Origin: Actinomadura meyerae
GTDB lineage: Bacteria > Actinomycetota > Actinomycetes > Streptosporangiales > Streptosporangiaceae
Assembly: GCF_900188445.1 (NCBI RefSeq)
Contig: NZ_FZOR01000058.1
Coordinates: 1 to 44,009, forward strand
Length of the DNA stretch: 44,009 nucleotides
Reading direction: 5' to 3'
This document shows positions 7,976-15,381 of this stretch, one piece after another (position 1 is the first letter of the stretch; every line of letters starts with the position of its first letter). The translations under genes were made by a program, and so were the position numbers. The notes under the pieces are model-generated. The model had not been told where the DNA came from and searched no databases. It saw only the letters and a list, made by a program, of their open reading frames with translations.

Positions 7976-8263
7976 ATGTCCGACGAGGCCGCGGAGGCCG
8001 CGCAGGCGCCCGACCCGGCGCCCGAGCCGGAGCCGGAGTTCCCGGCGGCGCCGCCGCCCGACCCGACCGGCGACCCGCGCGTCGACGCCGCCGTCGCGCC
8101 CCTCGGCGGGCTGGGCGCCCTGCCCGTCGCCGAGCACGTGCGGGTCTTCGAGGACGTCCACCGGCGGCTGCAGGACCTGCTCGCGTCCGCCGACCAGGAC
8201 GAGCCGGCCCCCGCCGCGCCGCCGCGCCCCGCCTTCCCCGACGCCCTGCGCCCCCGCCCGTGA
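7976..8263 (+). CDS. Small Pro/Ala-rich hypothetical protein
   Basis: A 95-residue protein: an acidic Pro/Glu/Ala-rich N-terminus (about 1-40), a short helical centre (VDAAVAPLGGLGALPVAEHV then FEDVHRRLQDLLAS), and a Pro-rich tail. I recognise no domain. GGGAGG (7962-7967) gives a good ribosome binding site eight bases before ATG 7976; GTG 7973 is a possible start one codon earlier. Its TGA overlaps the GTG of tlyA (GTGA), so the two are translationally coupled. Mycobacteria also have a small hypothetical gene here (Rv1693). The conserved place and the central helix suggest a real gene of unknown role. Confidence 0.75.
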   Translation: MSDEAAEAAQAPDPAPEPEPEFPAAPPPDPTGDPRVDAAVAPLGGLGALPVAEHVRVFEDVHRRLQDLLASADQDEPAPAAPPRPAFPDALRPRP

Positions 8264-9063
8264 GCGCCAGACGCAGGCTGGACGCCGAGCTCGTCCGCCG
8301 CAAGCTGGCCCGGTCGCGCGAGCACGCCGGGCAGCTGATCGCCGACGGCCGGGTCCGGGTCGGCGGGCAGCGCGCCGCCAAGGCCGCGACGCAGGTCGAG
8401 GCGGGCGCGGCGATCCTCGTCGAGGACGCCCCCGGCGGGCCCGAGTACGTCTCGCGCGGCGGGCACAAGCTCGCGGGCGCGCTCGAGGCGTTCCCCGGCC
8501 TGCGGGTCGCGGGCCGCACCTGCCTCGACGCGGGCGCCTCCACCGGCGGGTTCACCGACGTCCTGCTGCGCGCGGGCGCCGCCCATGTCTACGCGGTCGA
8601 CGTCGGGTACGGCCAGATCGCCTGGTCGCTGCGCACCGACCCGCGGGTCACCGTCATGGAGCGGGTCAATATCCGCGACCTGGAACCGGGCTCGCTCGGC
8701 GACCCGCCGCCCGAGCTGGTCGTCGGCGACCTGTCGTTCATCTCGCTGAAGCTCGTCCTCGGGCCGGTGCGCGCGTGCGTCGCCCCCGGCGCCGACTACG
8801 CGGTCATGGTGAAGCCGCAGTTCGAGGTCGGCAAGGACCGGGTCGGCGCGGGCGGCGTCGTCCGCGAGCCGGAGCTGCGCGCCGAGGCCGTGCGGGGCGT
8901 CGCCGAGCACGCCGTGACGCTCGGCCTGGGCGTCCTCGGCGTGGCGGCCAGCCCCCTGCCCGGCCCGTCGGGCAACGTCGAGTATTTCCTGTGGCTGCGG
9001 GCCGGGGCCCCGCCGCTGGACGAGGCCGCCCTCGCCAAGGCGATCGAGGAGGGGCCCCAGTGA
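8260..9063 (+). CDS. tlyA: TlyA, 16S/23S rRNA 2'-O-methyltransferase
   Basis: A 267-residue TlyA-family protein, the usual length. Residues 1-60 form an S4-like RNA-binding domain (RLDAELVRRKLARSREHAGQ, DGRVRVGG). The rest is an FtsJ-type Rossmann methyltransferase with SAM motif I LDAGASTGGFTDVLLRAGA, VGDLSFISLKLVL, and MVKPQFEVGKDRVGAGGVV. In mycobacteria TlyA methylates C1409 of 16S and C1920 of 23S rRNA (E. coli numbering) with SAM, and its loss gives capreomycin resistance. The GTG start overlaps the previous stop codon by four bases. Next to nadK and recN, this is the conserved actinobacterial order. Confidence 0.95.
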   Translation: MSARRRLDAELVRRKLARSREHAGQLIADGRVRVGGQRAAKAATQVEAGAAILVEDAPGGPEYVSRGGHKLAGALEAFPGLRVAGRTCLDAGASTGGFTDVLLRAGAAHVYAVDVGYGQIAWSLRTDPRVTVMERVNIRDLEPGSLGDPPPELVVGDLSFISLKLVLGPVRACVAPGADYAVMVKPQFEVGKDRVGAGGVVREPELRAEAVRGVAEHAVTLGLGVLGVAASPLPGPSGNVEYFLWLRAGAPPLDEAALAKAIEEGPQ

Positions 9064-9194
9064 GCGGCGCGCTCCCGAACGTGGACGGTCCCCGGAACGT
9101 ACAGAGGACGTCCGGGGAGGGAACCCCCGTGGGAGGGGAGTTCGTCCAGACGTCTGCAGGCCGGAGCGCACCGGGGAGTGGGGCGAGAGCATGA
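9060..9194 (+). CDS. Possible 44-residue coupling peptide
   Basis: A short frame begins at GTG 9060, overlapping the tlyA stop (GTGA), and ends with a TGA overlapping the nadK start (ATGA, 9191-9194). Both junctions are the four-base overlap typical of translational coupling, so ribosomes could be passed from tlyA to nadK. The peptide (VSGALPNVDGPRNVQRTSGE and onward) is Gly/Ser-rich with no recognisable domain. It also contains a hairpin at 9090-9117. It may equally be a chance frame filling a 128-bp gap. Confidence 0.3.
   Translation: MSGALPNVDGPRNVQRTSGEGTPVGGEFVQTSAGRSAPGSGARA
9090..9117 (+). repeat. Hairpin in tlyA-nadK interval
   Basis: CCCCGGAACGT (9090-9100) faces ACGTCCGGGG (9108-9117): six plus four base pairs with one bulged A and a 7-nt loop. 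It ends about 74 bases before the nadK start. It could be an RNA processing or partial termination element; no U-tract follows. Confidence 0.35.
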
Positions 9195-10231
9195 GCGAGA
9201 GGTCGGTGCTGGTGGTGGCGCACACCGGGCGGCCGGAGGCCGTCCGCAGCGCGCAGCTGGTCATCGAGCGGCTCGGCCAGGCGGGGATCGGCGTCCGCGT
9301 CCTGGACGGCGAGGCCGACCAGATCGGCTGCGCGGGCGTGCGGGTCATGCCGAGCACCGCGGCCGCCGCCGACGACGCCGAGGTCGTCATGGTCCTCGGC
9401 GGCGACGGCACGCTGCTGCGCGCCGCCGACCTGACCCGCGCGTCCGGCACGCCGCTGCTCGGCGTCAACCTCGGGCACGTCGGGTTCCTCGCCGAGGCCG
9501 AGCGCGACGACCTCGCCGCCACCGTCGACCGGGTCTGCGACCGCCGCTACGAGGTCGAGGAGCGGATGACCATCGACGTCACCGCCCGCCGCAACGGCAC
9601 GGTCATCGGCGCGACGTGGGCGCTGAACGAGGCGAGCATCGAGAAGGCCGAGCGGGAGCGGATGCTGGAGGTCGTCCTCGAGATCGACGGCCGCCCCCTG
9701 TCGAACTGGGGCTGCGACGGAGTGGTGTGCGCCACCCCGACCGGCTCCACCGCCTACGCCTTCTCCGCCGGCGGCCCGGTGGTGTGGCCGGAGGTCGAGG
9801 CGATGCTCGTCGTGCCGATCAGCGCGCACTCGCTGTTCTCCCGCCCGCTGGTGGTGTCGCCGCGCTCGTCGGTGGCCGTCGAGGTGCTGCCCGGCACGCC
9901 CCGCGCGGTGCTGTGGTGCGACGGGCGCCGCACCCTCGACCTGCCGCCGGGCGCGCGGGTGGAGGTCCGCCGCGGCGCGGTGCCGGTGCGGCTCGCGCGG
10001 CTGCACCTCACCCCGTTCACCGACCGGCTGGTCACGAAGTTCGGGCTGCCCGTGACGGGCTGGCGCGGGCGCGTCAGGCAGCCGTCCCGGCCGTCCCCGC
10101 CGCTGGCGGACTCGCAGGTCGCGGACGGATCCGGGCCCGCCCGCCCCGACCCGCCGCCGGAGCCCGGCGGCGCCCCGGAGGGCGGCTCCGGCGAATCGCC
10201 CGGGGGAGCGGCGGGCGGGCAGAGAGGATAA
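9191..10231 (+). CDS. nadK: NAD kinase
   Basis: A 346-residue NAD+ kinase, which makes NADP+ from NAD+ and ATP or polyphosphate in the cytoplasm. The catalytic GGDGT motif is at residues 70-74, followed by NLGHVGFLAE and the C-terminal-domain signature CDGVVCATPTGSTAYAFSAG. The usual family length is about 300 residues; here the last 45 or so are a Pro/Gly/Ser-rich tail (SRPSPPLADSQVADGSG and onward) that is probably disordered. The gene sits between tlyA and recN as in other actinobacteria and is likely in their operon. Confidence 0.95.
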   Translation: MSERSVLVVAHTGRPEAVRSAQLVIERLGQAGIGVRVLDGEADQIGCAGVRVMPSTAAAADDAEVVMVLGGDGTLLRAADLTRASGTPLLGVNLGHVGFLAEAERDDLAATVDRVCDRRYEVEERMTIDVTARRNGTVIGATWALNEASIEKAERERMLEVVLEIDGRPLSNWGCDGVVCATPTGSTAYAFSAGGPVVWPEVEAMLVVPISAHSLFSRPLVVSPRSSVAVEVLPGTPRAVLWCDGRRTLDLPPGARVEVRRGAVPVRLARLHLTPFTDRLVTKFGLPVTGWRGRVRQPSRPSPPLADSQVADGSGPARPDPPPEPGGAPEGGSGESPGGAAGGQRG

Positions 10232-10289
10232 TCTCCACAGGCGCCGATCGGGGATTCGTTTGCGGAGGGTTGTGACGCCGGTGCGTCCG

Positions 10290-11996
10290 ATGGTCGATGA
10301 GGTGCGGATCCAGGGCCTCGGAGTGATCGACGAGGCCGTGCTCGATCTGTCGCCGGGCTTCAACGTGGTGACCGGGGAGACCGGGGCGGGCAAGACCATG
10401 GTGGTCACCAGCCTCGGGCTGCTGTTCGGCGGCCGCGCCGACCCGCAGCGGGTCCGGCCGGGCGCGGGCCGCGCCACGGTCGAGGGGCGGCTCGTCGTCG
10501 ACCCGGGCGGCCGGGTGGTCGAGCGGGTCGAGGAGGCCGGCGGCGAGCTGGACGACGGCGCGCTGATCGTCACCCGGTCGGTGTCGGCGGAGGGCCGCTC
10601 CCGCGCGTTCCTCGGCGGCCGGTCCGTCCCGGTGAGCGTGCTGATCAACCTGGCCGACGACCTGGTCGCCGTGCACGGCCAGTCCGACCAGCAGCGGCTG
10701 CTGCAGGCCGGGCGGCAGCGCGCCGCGCTCGACCGGTACGCGGGCGGCGCGCTGACCAAGCCGATGCGCGCCTACACCAAGGCGTACCAGCGGCACCGGC
10801 AGGTCACCGCGCTGCTGGAGGAGCTGACGACCCGGGCGCGCGAGCGGGCCCAGGAGGCCGACATGCTCCGCTTCGGCCTGGAGGAGATCGAGAAGGTCGA
10901 CCCCAAGGACGGCGAGGACGCCGACCTCGCCGCCGAGGAGGAGCGCCTCGGGCACGCCGACGCGCTGCGCGGCGCCGCCGACACCGCGCACGAGGCGCTG
11001 CTCGGCGACCCGGCCGCCGCGTTCGAGGCCGCGAACGTGACGAGCCTGCTCGGCCAGGCCCGCAACGCGCTGGACGCCGTCCGCGACCACGACCCCGAGC
11101 TCGCGGCGCTCGCCGACCGGCTCGCCGAGGCCGGCTACCTCGTCTCCGACGTCGGCACCGACCTCGCGTCCTACGCCGAGTCCGTGGACGCCGACCCGGC
11201 GCGGCTCGCGGCCGTCCAGGAGCGGCGGGCCGAGCTGACCGCGCTGATCCGCAAGTACGGCGGGCCGGACGGCACGGCCGCCGGGGTCCTGGAGTGGGCC
11301 CGCACGGCCGCGGCGCGGCTCGCCGAGCTCGAGGGCGACGACGACCGCATCGAGGAGCTGCGCGCCGAGCACGCCGAGCTGACCGAGCGGCTCGCCGCCG
11401 AGGCGGGCGAGCTGACCGCCGTCCGCGCCCGCGCCGCCGAGCGGTTCTCCGGCGCCGTCACCGAGGAGCTCACCGCCCTGGCGATGCCGCACGCCCGCGT
11501 CACCGTCACCGTCAGCCCCACCGGGGAGTACGGCCCGCACGGCGTCGACGAGGTCGAGGTGCGGCTCGCGCCGCATCCGGGCTCGCCGCCGCTGCCGCTG
11601 CACAAGGGCGCCTCCGGCGGCGAGCTGTCCCGGGTGATGCTGGCGATCGAGGTCGTGTTCGCGGGCGCCGACCCCGTCCCGACGTTCGTGTTCGACGAGG
11701 TCGACGCCGGCGTCGGCGGCAAGGCCGCGGTGGAGATCGGGCGCCGGCTGGCCCGGCTCGCCCGGAACGCGCAGGTGATCGTCGTCACGCACCTGCCGCA
11801 GGTCGCCGCGTTCGCCGACCAGCACCTGGTGGTGGAGAAGTCCGACGACGGCACCGTGACCAGCAGCGGCGTCACCGCGCTCGACCGGGAGGGCCGCGTC
11901 CGGGAGCTGTCGCGGATGCTCGCCGGCCTGGAGGACTCCGAGCTCGGCCGCGCCCACGCCGAGGAGCTGCTCGCCATGGCCGCCGAAGACCGGTGA
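10290..11996 (+). CDS. recN: DNA repair ATPase RecN
   Basis: A 568-residue SMC-like ATPase acting in double-strand break repair. It has an N-terminal Walker A GETGAGKTMVV, a long helical coiled-coil centre (about 150-400), the ABC signature GASGGELSRVMLAIE, and Walker B FVFDEVDAGVGGKAA. ATG 10290 (MVDEVRIQGLG) matches the normal RecN N-terminus. GTG 10281 is 11 bases after the GGAGGG site at 10264-10269 and is an equally possible start. No LexA box is apparent in the 58 bp before the gene, so SOS control here, if any, is not visible. Confidence 0.94.
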   Translation: MVDEVRIQGLGVIDEAVLDLSPGFNVVTGETGAGKTMVVTSLGLLFGGRADPQRVRPGAGRATVEGRLVVDPGGRVVERVEEAGGELDDGALIVTRSVSAEGRSRAFLGGRSVPVSVLINLADDLVAVHGQSDQQRLLQAGRQRAALDRYAGGALTKPMRAYTKAYQRHRQVTALLEELTTRARERAQEADMLRFGLEEIEKVDPKDGEDADLAAEEERLGHADALRGAADTAHEALLGDPAAAFEAANVTSLLGQARNALDAVRDHDPELAALADRLAEAGYLVSDVGTDLASYAESVDADPARLAAVQERRAELTALIRKYGGPDGTAAGVLEWARTAAARLAELEGDDDRIEELRAEHAELTERLAAEAGELTAVRARAAERFSGAVTEELTALAMPHARVTVTVSPTGEYGPHGVDEVEVRLAPHPGSPPLPLHKGASGGELSRVMLAIEVVFAGADPVPTFVFDEVDAGVGGKAAVEIGRRLARLARNAQVIVVTHLPQVAAFADQHLVVEKSDDGTVTSSGVTALDREGRVRELSRMLAGLEDSELGRAHAEELLAMAAEDR

Positions 11997-12024
11997 CCTC
12001 ACCGTCCTCCTCCCGGCGGGCTCT

Positions 12025-12048
12025 GCCCCGGCCGCCCTCCGCCGGGGC
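12025..12048 (+). terminator. Terminator-like hairpin after recN
   Basis: GCCCCGGC (12025-12032) pairs perfectly with GCCGGGGC (12041-12048) around an 8-nt loop, 29 bases past the recN stop. It has no U-tract, as is common for actinobacterial terminators. It suggests that the tlyA-nadK-recN unit ends here and that steA has its own promoter. Confidence 0.5.
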
Positions 12049-12074
12049 TCCCGCGCGGCGGGACGGCCCGGCAA

Positions 12075-12088
12075 ACGCTACAGAGCGT
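12075..12088. repeat. Inverted repeat upstream of steA
   Basis: ACGCT-ACAG-AGCGT, a perfect 5+5 palindrome in the 163-bp recN-steA gap, about 70 bases before the steA start. Possible operator; no regulator is suggested by the sequence. Confidence 0.35.
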
Positions 12089-12159
12089 GCTCGATCGGAC
12101 ACGCCTGGACGGTCGCGGCTGCCAGCGTCCCCCGCGGCGCTCTGGCAGGATGGTCGGTG

Positions 12160-13410
12160 ATGAACGACCCGTCACCCACCGCCGAGCCCGGCGCCGAGCG
12201 CGGCGCCCGGCCCGCCCTGAAGCTGCCCCGGCGCGTGCTCACGCTCGGCCGCGGCCGCGACGACGGCCGGTCCGGGGTCACCGCCACCGCCCGGCTCGAC
12301 CGCCGCACGAAGGATTTGACCAAGCGGCTGCAGCCCGGCGACGTCGCGGTGATCGACCATGTCGACCTCGACCGCGTCAGCGCCGAGGCGCTGGTGTCGT
12401 GCGAGGTCGGCGCCGTGGTGAACGTCGCGCCGAGCATCTCCGGGCGCTACCCCAACCTCGGCCCGCAGATCCTGGTCGACGCGGGCATCCCGCTGGTGGA
12501 CGACGTCGGGCCGGAGATCTTCACCAAGCTGAACGAGGGCGACCAGGTCCGCGTCGAGGGGCCCGCCGTGCACCGCGGCGAGGACGTCGTGGCCAAGGGC
12601 ACCGAGCAGACGGCCGAGACCGTCGAGGCGGCCCTGACCGAGGCCAAGGCGGGGCTCGCGGCACAGCTGGAGGCGTTCGTCGCCAACACGATGGAGTACG
12701 TCAAGCGCGAGCGCGACCTGCTCATCGACGGCGTCGGCGTCCCCGACGTCAGCACCAGGATCGCCGGCCGGCACGCGCTGATCGTCGTCCGCGGCTACCA
12801 CTACCGCGAGGACATCGCGACCCTGCGGCCCTACATCCGCGAGTACCGGCCGGTGCTGATCGGGGTGGACGGCGGCGCCGACGCGCTGCTGGAGGCCGGC
12901 TACCGCCCCGACATGATCGTCGGGGACATGGACTCGGTGTCCGACGACGCGCTCACCTGCGGCGCCGAGATCGTCGTGCACGCCTACCGGGACGGCCGCG
13001 CGCCCGGGCTGAAGCGGGTGCACGAGCTCGGGCAGGAGGCCGTGGTCTTCCCGGCCACCGCCACCAGCGAGGACATCGCGATGCTGCTCGCCGACGACAA
13101 GGGCGCCACCCTGATCGTCGCCGTCGGCACGCACGCCAACATGGTGGAGTTCCTCGACAAGGGCCGCGCGGGCATGGCCAGCACCTTCCTCACCCGGCTC
13201 CGGGTGGGCAGCAAGCTCGTCGACGCCAAGGGCGTCAGCAGGCTCTACCGCAGCCGCATCTCCACCTGGTCGCTGCTGTTCCTCGTCCTCGGCGCGTTCA
13301 TCGCCATCGTCACCGCCGTCGCCATGTCCCCGGCGGGGGACGTCATCAGTCCCCTGATCGCCGACCGCTGGCACGCCTTCGTCTTCTGGCTGACCGGACT
13401 CTTCACGTGA
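12160..13410 (+). CDS. steA: SteA, septal cell-separation factor
   Basis: A 416-residue protein with a thiamine-pyrophosphokinase-like fold, matching the SteA family. The central TPK-like motif is VDGGADALLEAGYRPDMIVG then DMDSVSDDAL (about residues 230-265). The C-terminus has two hydrophobic helices (about 370-390 and 400-415) that anchor it to the membrane. In Corynebacterium glutamicum SteA and SteB form a septal complex that acts in the RipC-FtsEX cell-separation pathway. The mycobacterial homologue Rv1697 also lies between recN and Rv1698. ATG 12160 and GTG 12157 are both possible starts. CAGGAT (12146-12151) could be a -10 for a near-leaderless transcript. The stop overlaps steB (GTGA). 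Confidence 0.88.
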   Translation: MNDPSPTAEPGAERGARPALKLPRRVLTLGRGRDDGRSGVTATARLDRRTKDLTKRLQPGDVAVIDHVDLDRVSAEALVSCEVGAVVNVAPSISGRYPNLGPQILVDAGIPLVDDVGPEIFTKLNEGDQVRVEGPAVHRGEDVVAKGTEQTAETVEAALTEAKAGLAAQLEAFVANTMEYVKRERDLLIDGVGVPDVSTRIAGRHALIVVRGYHYREDIATLRPYIREYRPVLIGVDGGADALLEAGYRPDMIVGDMDSVSDDALTCGAEIVVHAYRDGRAPGLKRVHELGQEAVVFPATATSEDIAMLLADDKGATLIVAVGTHANMVEFLDKGRAGMASTFLTRLRVGSKLVDAKGVSRLYRSRISTWSLLFLVLGAFIAIVTAVAMSPAGDVISPLIADRWHAFVFWLTGLFT

Positions 13411-14363
13411 TCGATTTCCGCTACCACCTCGTCTCCATCGTCGCGATCTTCCTCGCGCTGGCGCTCGGCATCGTGCTGGGCTCCACCACCCTGTCGGACT
13501 CGGTGAGCGACACCCTGCGCCAGCAGGCCAACTCGGCGGCCAAGACCGCCCAGCAGGCCCGGCTGGCCCAGCGGGAGCTGCAGCACCAGGTCAACGGGCA
13601 GGAGCAGTTCGCGAACGTGCTGTCGTCGCAGATCGTCCAGAACCGGCTGAAGGACCAGTCGGTCGTGCTGATCGAGACGCCGGGCGCCGGCAACGACGGC
13701 ATCGAGCGGGTCAGCGAGCTGGCCAAGAACGCGGGCGCCGCCGTCACCGGCCGCGTCACGATCCAGAAGAAGCTCCTGGACGCCGACCAGCAGACCACCG
13801 TCGACGAGCTGGCCACCCAGCTGAAGGCCGACGACGTGGCGTTCCCCCGCGACGCGAGCGCCTACGACAAGGCGGGCGCGGTGCTGGCCAATGCCCTCGT
13901 CACCAAGGACCCCGCCAAGTCCGGCCGCGAGGACGCGGTCGGCGGCGCCGTCCTCAACGGCTTCAAGGAGGCCGGGTACGTCACCACCAGCGGCAAGCCC
14001 GGCCAGCACGCCACCCTCGCGGTCGTCGTCGCGCCCGCGGCCCCGTACAACTACGACGGCGGCGACGCCGCCACCAAGGGACTGATCTCGCTGGCGACCG
14101 CCCTCGACGCCGCCGGGCGCGGTACCGTCGTCGGTGGCCCGCCGACCTCCGCGCAGGAGGGCGGGCTGATCGCGGCGCTGCGCGACTCCGACGCCGGCGA
14201 CTCGGTCTCCACCGTGGACGCGGTGGACACCGCGTCCGGGCAGGTCGTGACGATCCTGGCGCTGCAGAAGGAGATCGGCGGCAAGTCCGGGCAGTACGGG
14301 ACGGGCGCCGGCGTGAGCGGCTACCTGCCCTCGCCCGCGCCCACGGCGGGGAAGAACGGGTGA
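13407..14363 (+). CDS. steB: SteB / MctB-family protein
   Basis: A 318-residue protein annotated in databases as copper transporter MctB; the family equals mycobacterial Rv1698. A single N-terminal membrane helix (about residues 6-26) starts right after IDFRYHL. A coiled coil of about 50 residues rich in Gln follows (RQQANSAAKTAQQARLAQRE), then an extracytoplasmic alpha/beta domain ending in a short Pro/Gly tail. In Corynebacterium SteB partners SteA at the septum; in M. tuberculosis Rv1698 was linked to copper tolerance. The overlap with steA by four bases and the tight cassette downstream favour the cell-separation role here. GTG start chosen because it matches the family N-terminus. Confidence 0.87.
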   Translation: MIDFRYHLVSIVAIFLALALGIVLGSTTLSDSVSDTLRQQANSAAKTAQQARLAQRELQHQVNGQEQFANVLSSQIVQNRLKDQSVVLIETPGAGNDGIERVSELAKNAGAAVTGRVTIQKKLLDADQQTTVDELATQLKADDVAFPRDASAYDKAGAVLANALVTKDPAKSGREDAVGGAVLNGFKEAGYVTTSGKPGQHATLAVVVAPAAPYNYDGGDAATKGLISLATALDAAGRGTVVGGPPTSAQEGGLIAALRDSDAGDSVSTVDAVDTASGQVVTILALQKEIGGKSGQYGTGAGVSGYLPSPAPTAGKNG

Positions 14364-14367
14364 CCTG

Positions 14368-15345
14368 ATGAGCAGAGGCATCGCGAGGGGCGCGCGGCTC
14401 GCGGCGGGCCTGGCCCTCGGCGCGGTGGCGGCGCGCGCCGCCCACGCCGCGCTGACCGGCCGGCCGCCCGGCCTGAACGGGCTGCCGGGCGAGGAGGTCT
14501 GGGGCCGCACCAACCACCGCGGCGAGCCGGTGACGCTGCTGGAGGGGCCCGCGTTCGTCGCGGGCGCCGCCGCGGCCGGGCTGCTCGCCCCCGGCACCCC
14601 CGGCCGGATGCGCGCCGCCGCGCTGCTCGCCGGCACCGGGTCCGGCGTCCTCGGCGGCTACGACGACCTCGCCGGGTCGGGCGCCTCCCGCGGCTTCAAG
14701 GGCCACCTCACCGCGCTCGCCCGCGGCGAGGTCACCAGCGGCGCGGTGAAGATCCTCGGCATCGGCGCGACCGGGCTGGCCGCCGCCGCGGTCGCCGGAT
14801 CGCCCGCCCCGTCCCGCACCGGCCGCGCGTTCGACACGCTGGTCAACGGCGCCGTGATCGCCGGCGCCGCGAACCTGATGAACCTGTTCGACCTGCGCCC
14901 CGGCCGGGCGATCAAGGTCGGCCTGCTCGCCGGCGGCCCGCTGGCGCTGACCCGGTCCGGCTCCGCCGTCGTCGCGGCGCCGCTCGGCGCCGCCGCCGCG
15001 CTGCTGCCCGAGGACCTCGGTGAGCGCGCGATGCTCGGCGACACCGGCGCGAACGCGCTCGGCGCCCTGCTCGGCCTCGGCGCGACCCGGCTCGGGCGCG
15101 GGCCGCGGCTCGCGGTGCTGGCCGGGCTGCTCGGGCTGAACGCCGCGAGCGAGTTCGTCAGCTTCACCAGGGTCATCGCGGGCAACCCGGTGCTGAACCG
15201 CATCGACATGCTCGGCCGCCGCCCGGCGGCGCCGGCCCCGGCCCCCGCCCCGGCGGCGGAGGCCGGCGCGCCCGACGCCCACCGGGCGTCCGTCCCGCCG
15301 CAGGCGGGTCCCGCGGGCGACGGCGTCGCGGCGGGCCCGGCCTAG
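14368..15345 (+). CDS. MraY/WecA-like membrane glycosyl-1-P transferase homologue
   Basis: A 325-residue polytopic membrane protein with the motif order of the polyprenyl-phosphate glycosyl-1-phosphate transferase family (MraY, WecA). It has an Asp-Asp pair in GGYDDLAG (D99-D100), KGHLTALARGEVTSGAVKIL with a conserved Lys after the pair, ANLMNLFDLRPGRA (N172 and D175), and MLGDTGANALGALLG (D225). True members transfer a sugar-phosphate from a UDP-sugar to undecaprenyl phosphate on the inner face of the membrane. Differences: it is shorter than usual, the His-rich loop of MraY is absent, and the C-terminus is an Ala/Pro tail. The motif match is my reading; enzymatic activity is inferred. It lies four bases after steB and 36 bases before the MurJ gene. 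Confidence 0.72.
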   Translation: MSRGIARGARLAAGLALGAVAARAAHAALTGRPPGLNGLPGEEVWGRTNHRGEPVTLLEGPAFVAGAAAAGLLAPGTPGRMRAAALLAGTGSGVLGGYDDLAGSGASRGFKGHLTALARGEVTSGAVKILGIGATGLAAAAVAGSPAPSRTGRAFDTLVNGAVIAGAANLMNLFDLRPGRAIKVGLLAGGPLALTRSGSAVVAAPLGAAAALLPEDLGERAMLGDTGANALGALLGLGATRLGRGPRLAVLAGLLGLNAASEFVSFTRVIAGNPVLNRIDMLGRRPAAPAPAPAPAAEAGAPDAHRASVPPQAGPAGDGVAAGPA

Positions 15346-15381
15346 GCCCGCCCGCCCGCTCCCCGGAGAACGTCCACGCGC

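Noticed and set aside
10232..10289. SOS box before recN
   Set aside because: No sequence close to GAAC-N4-GTTC is present in the gap.
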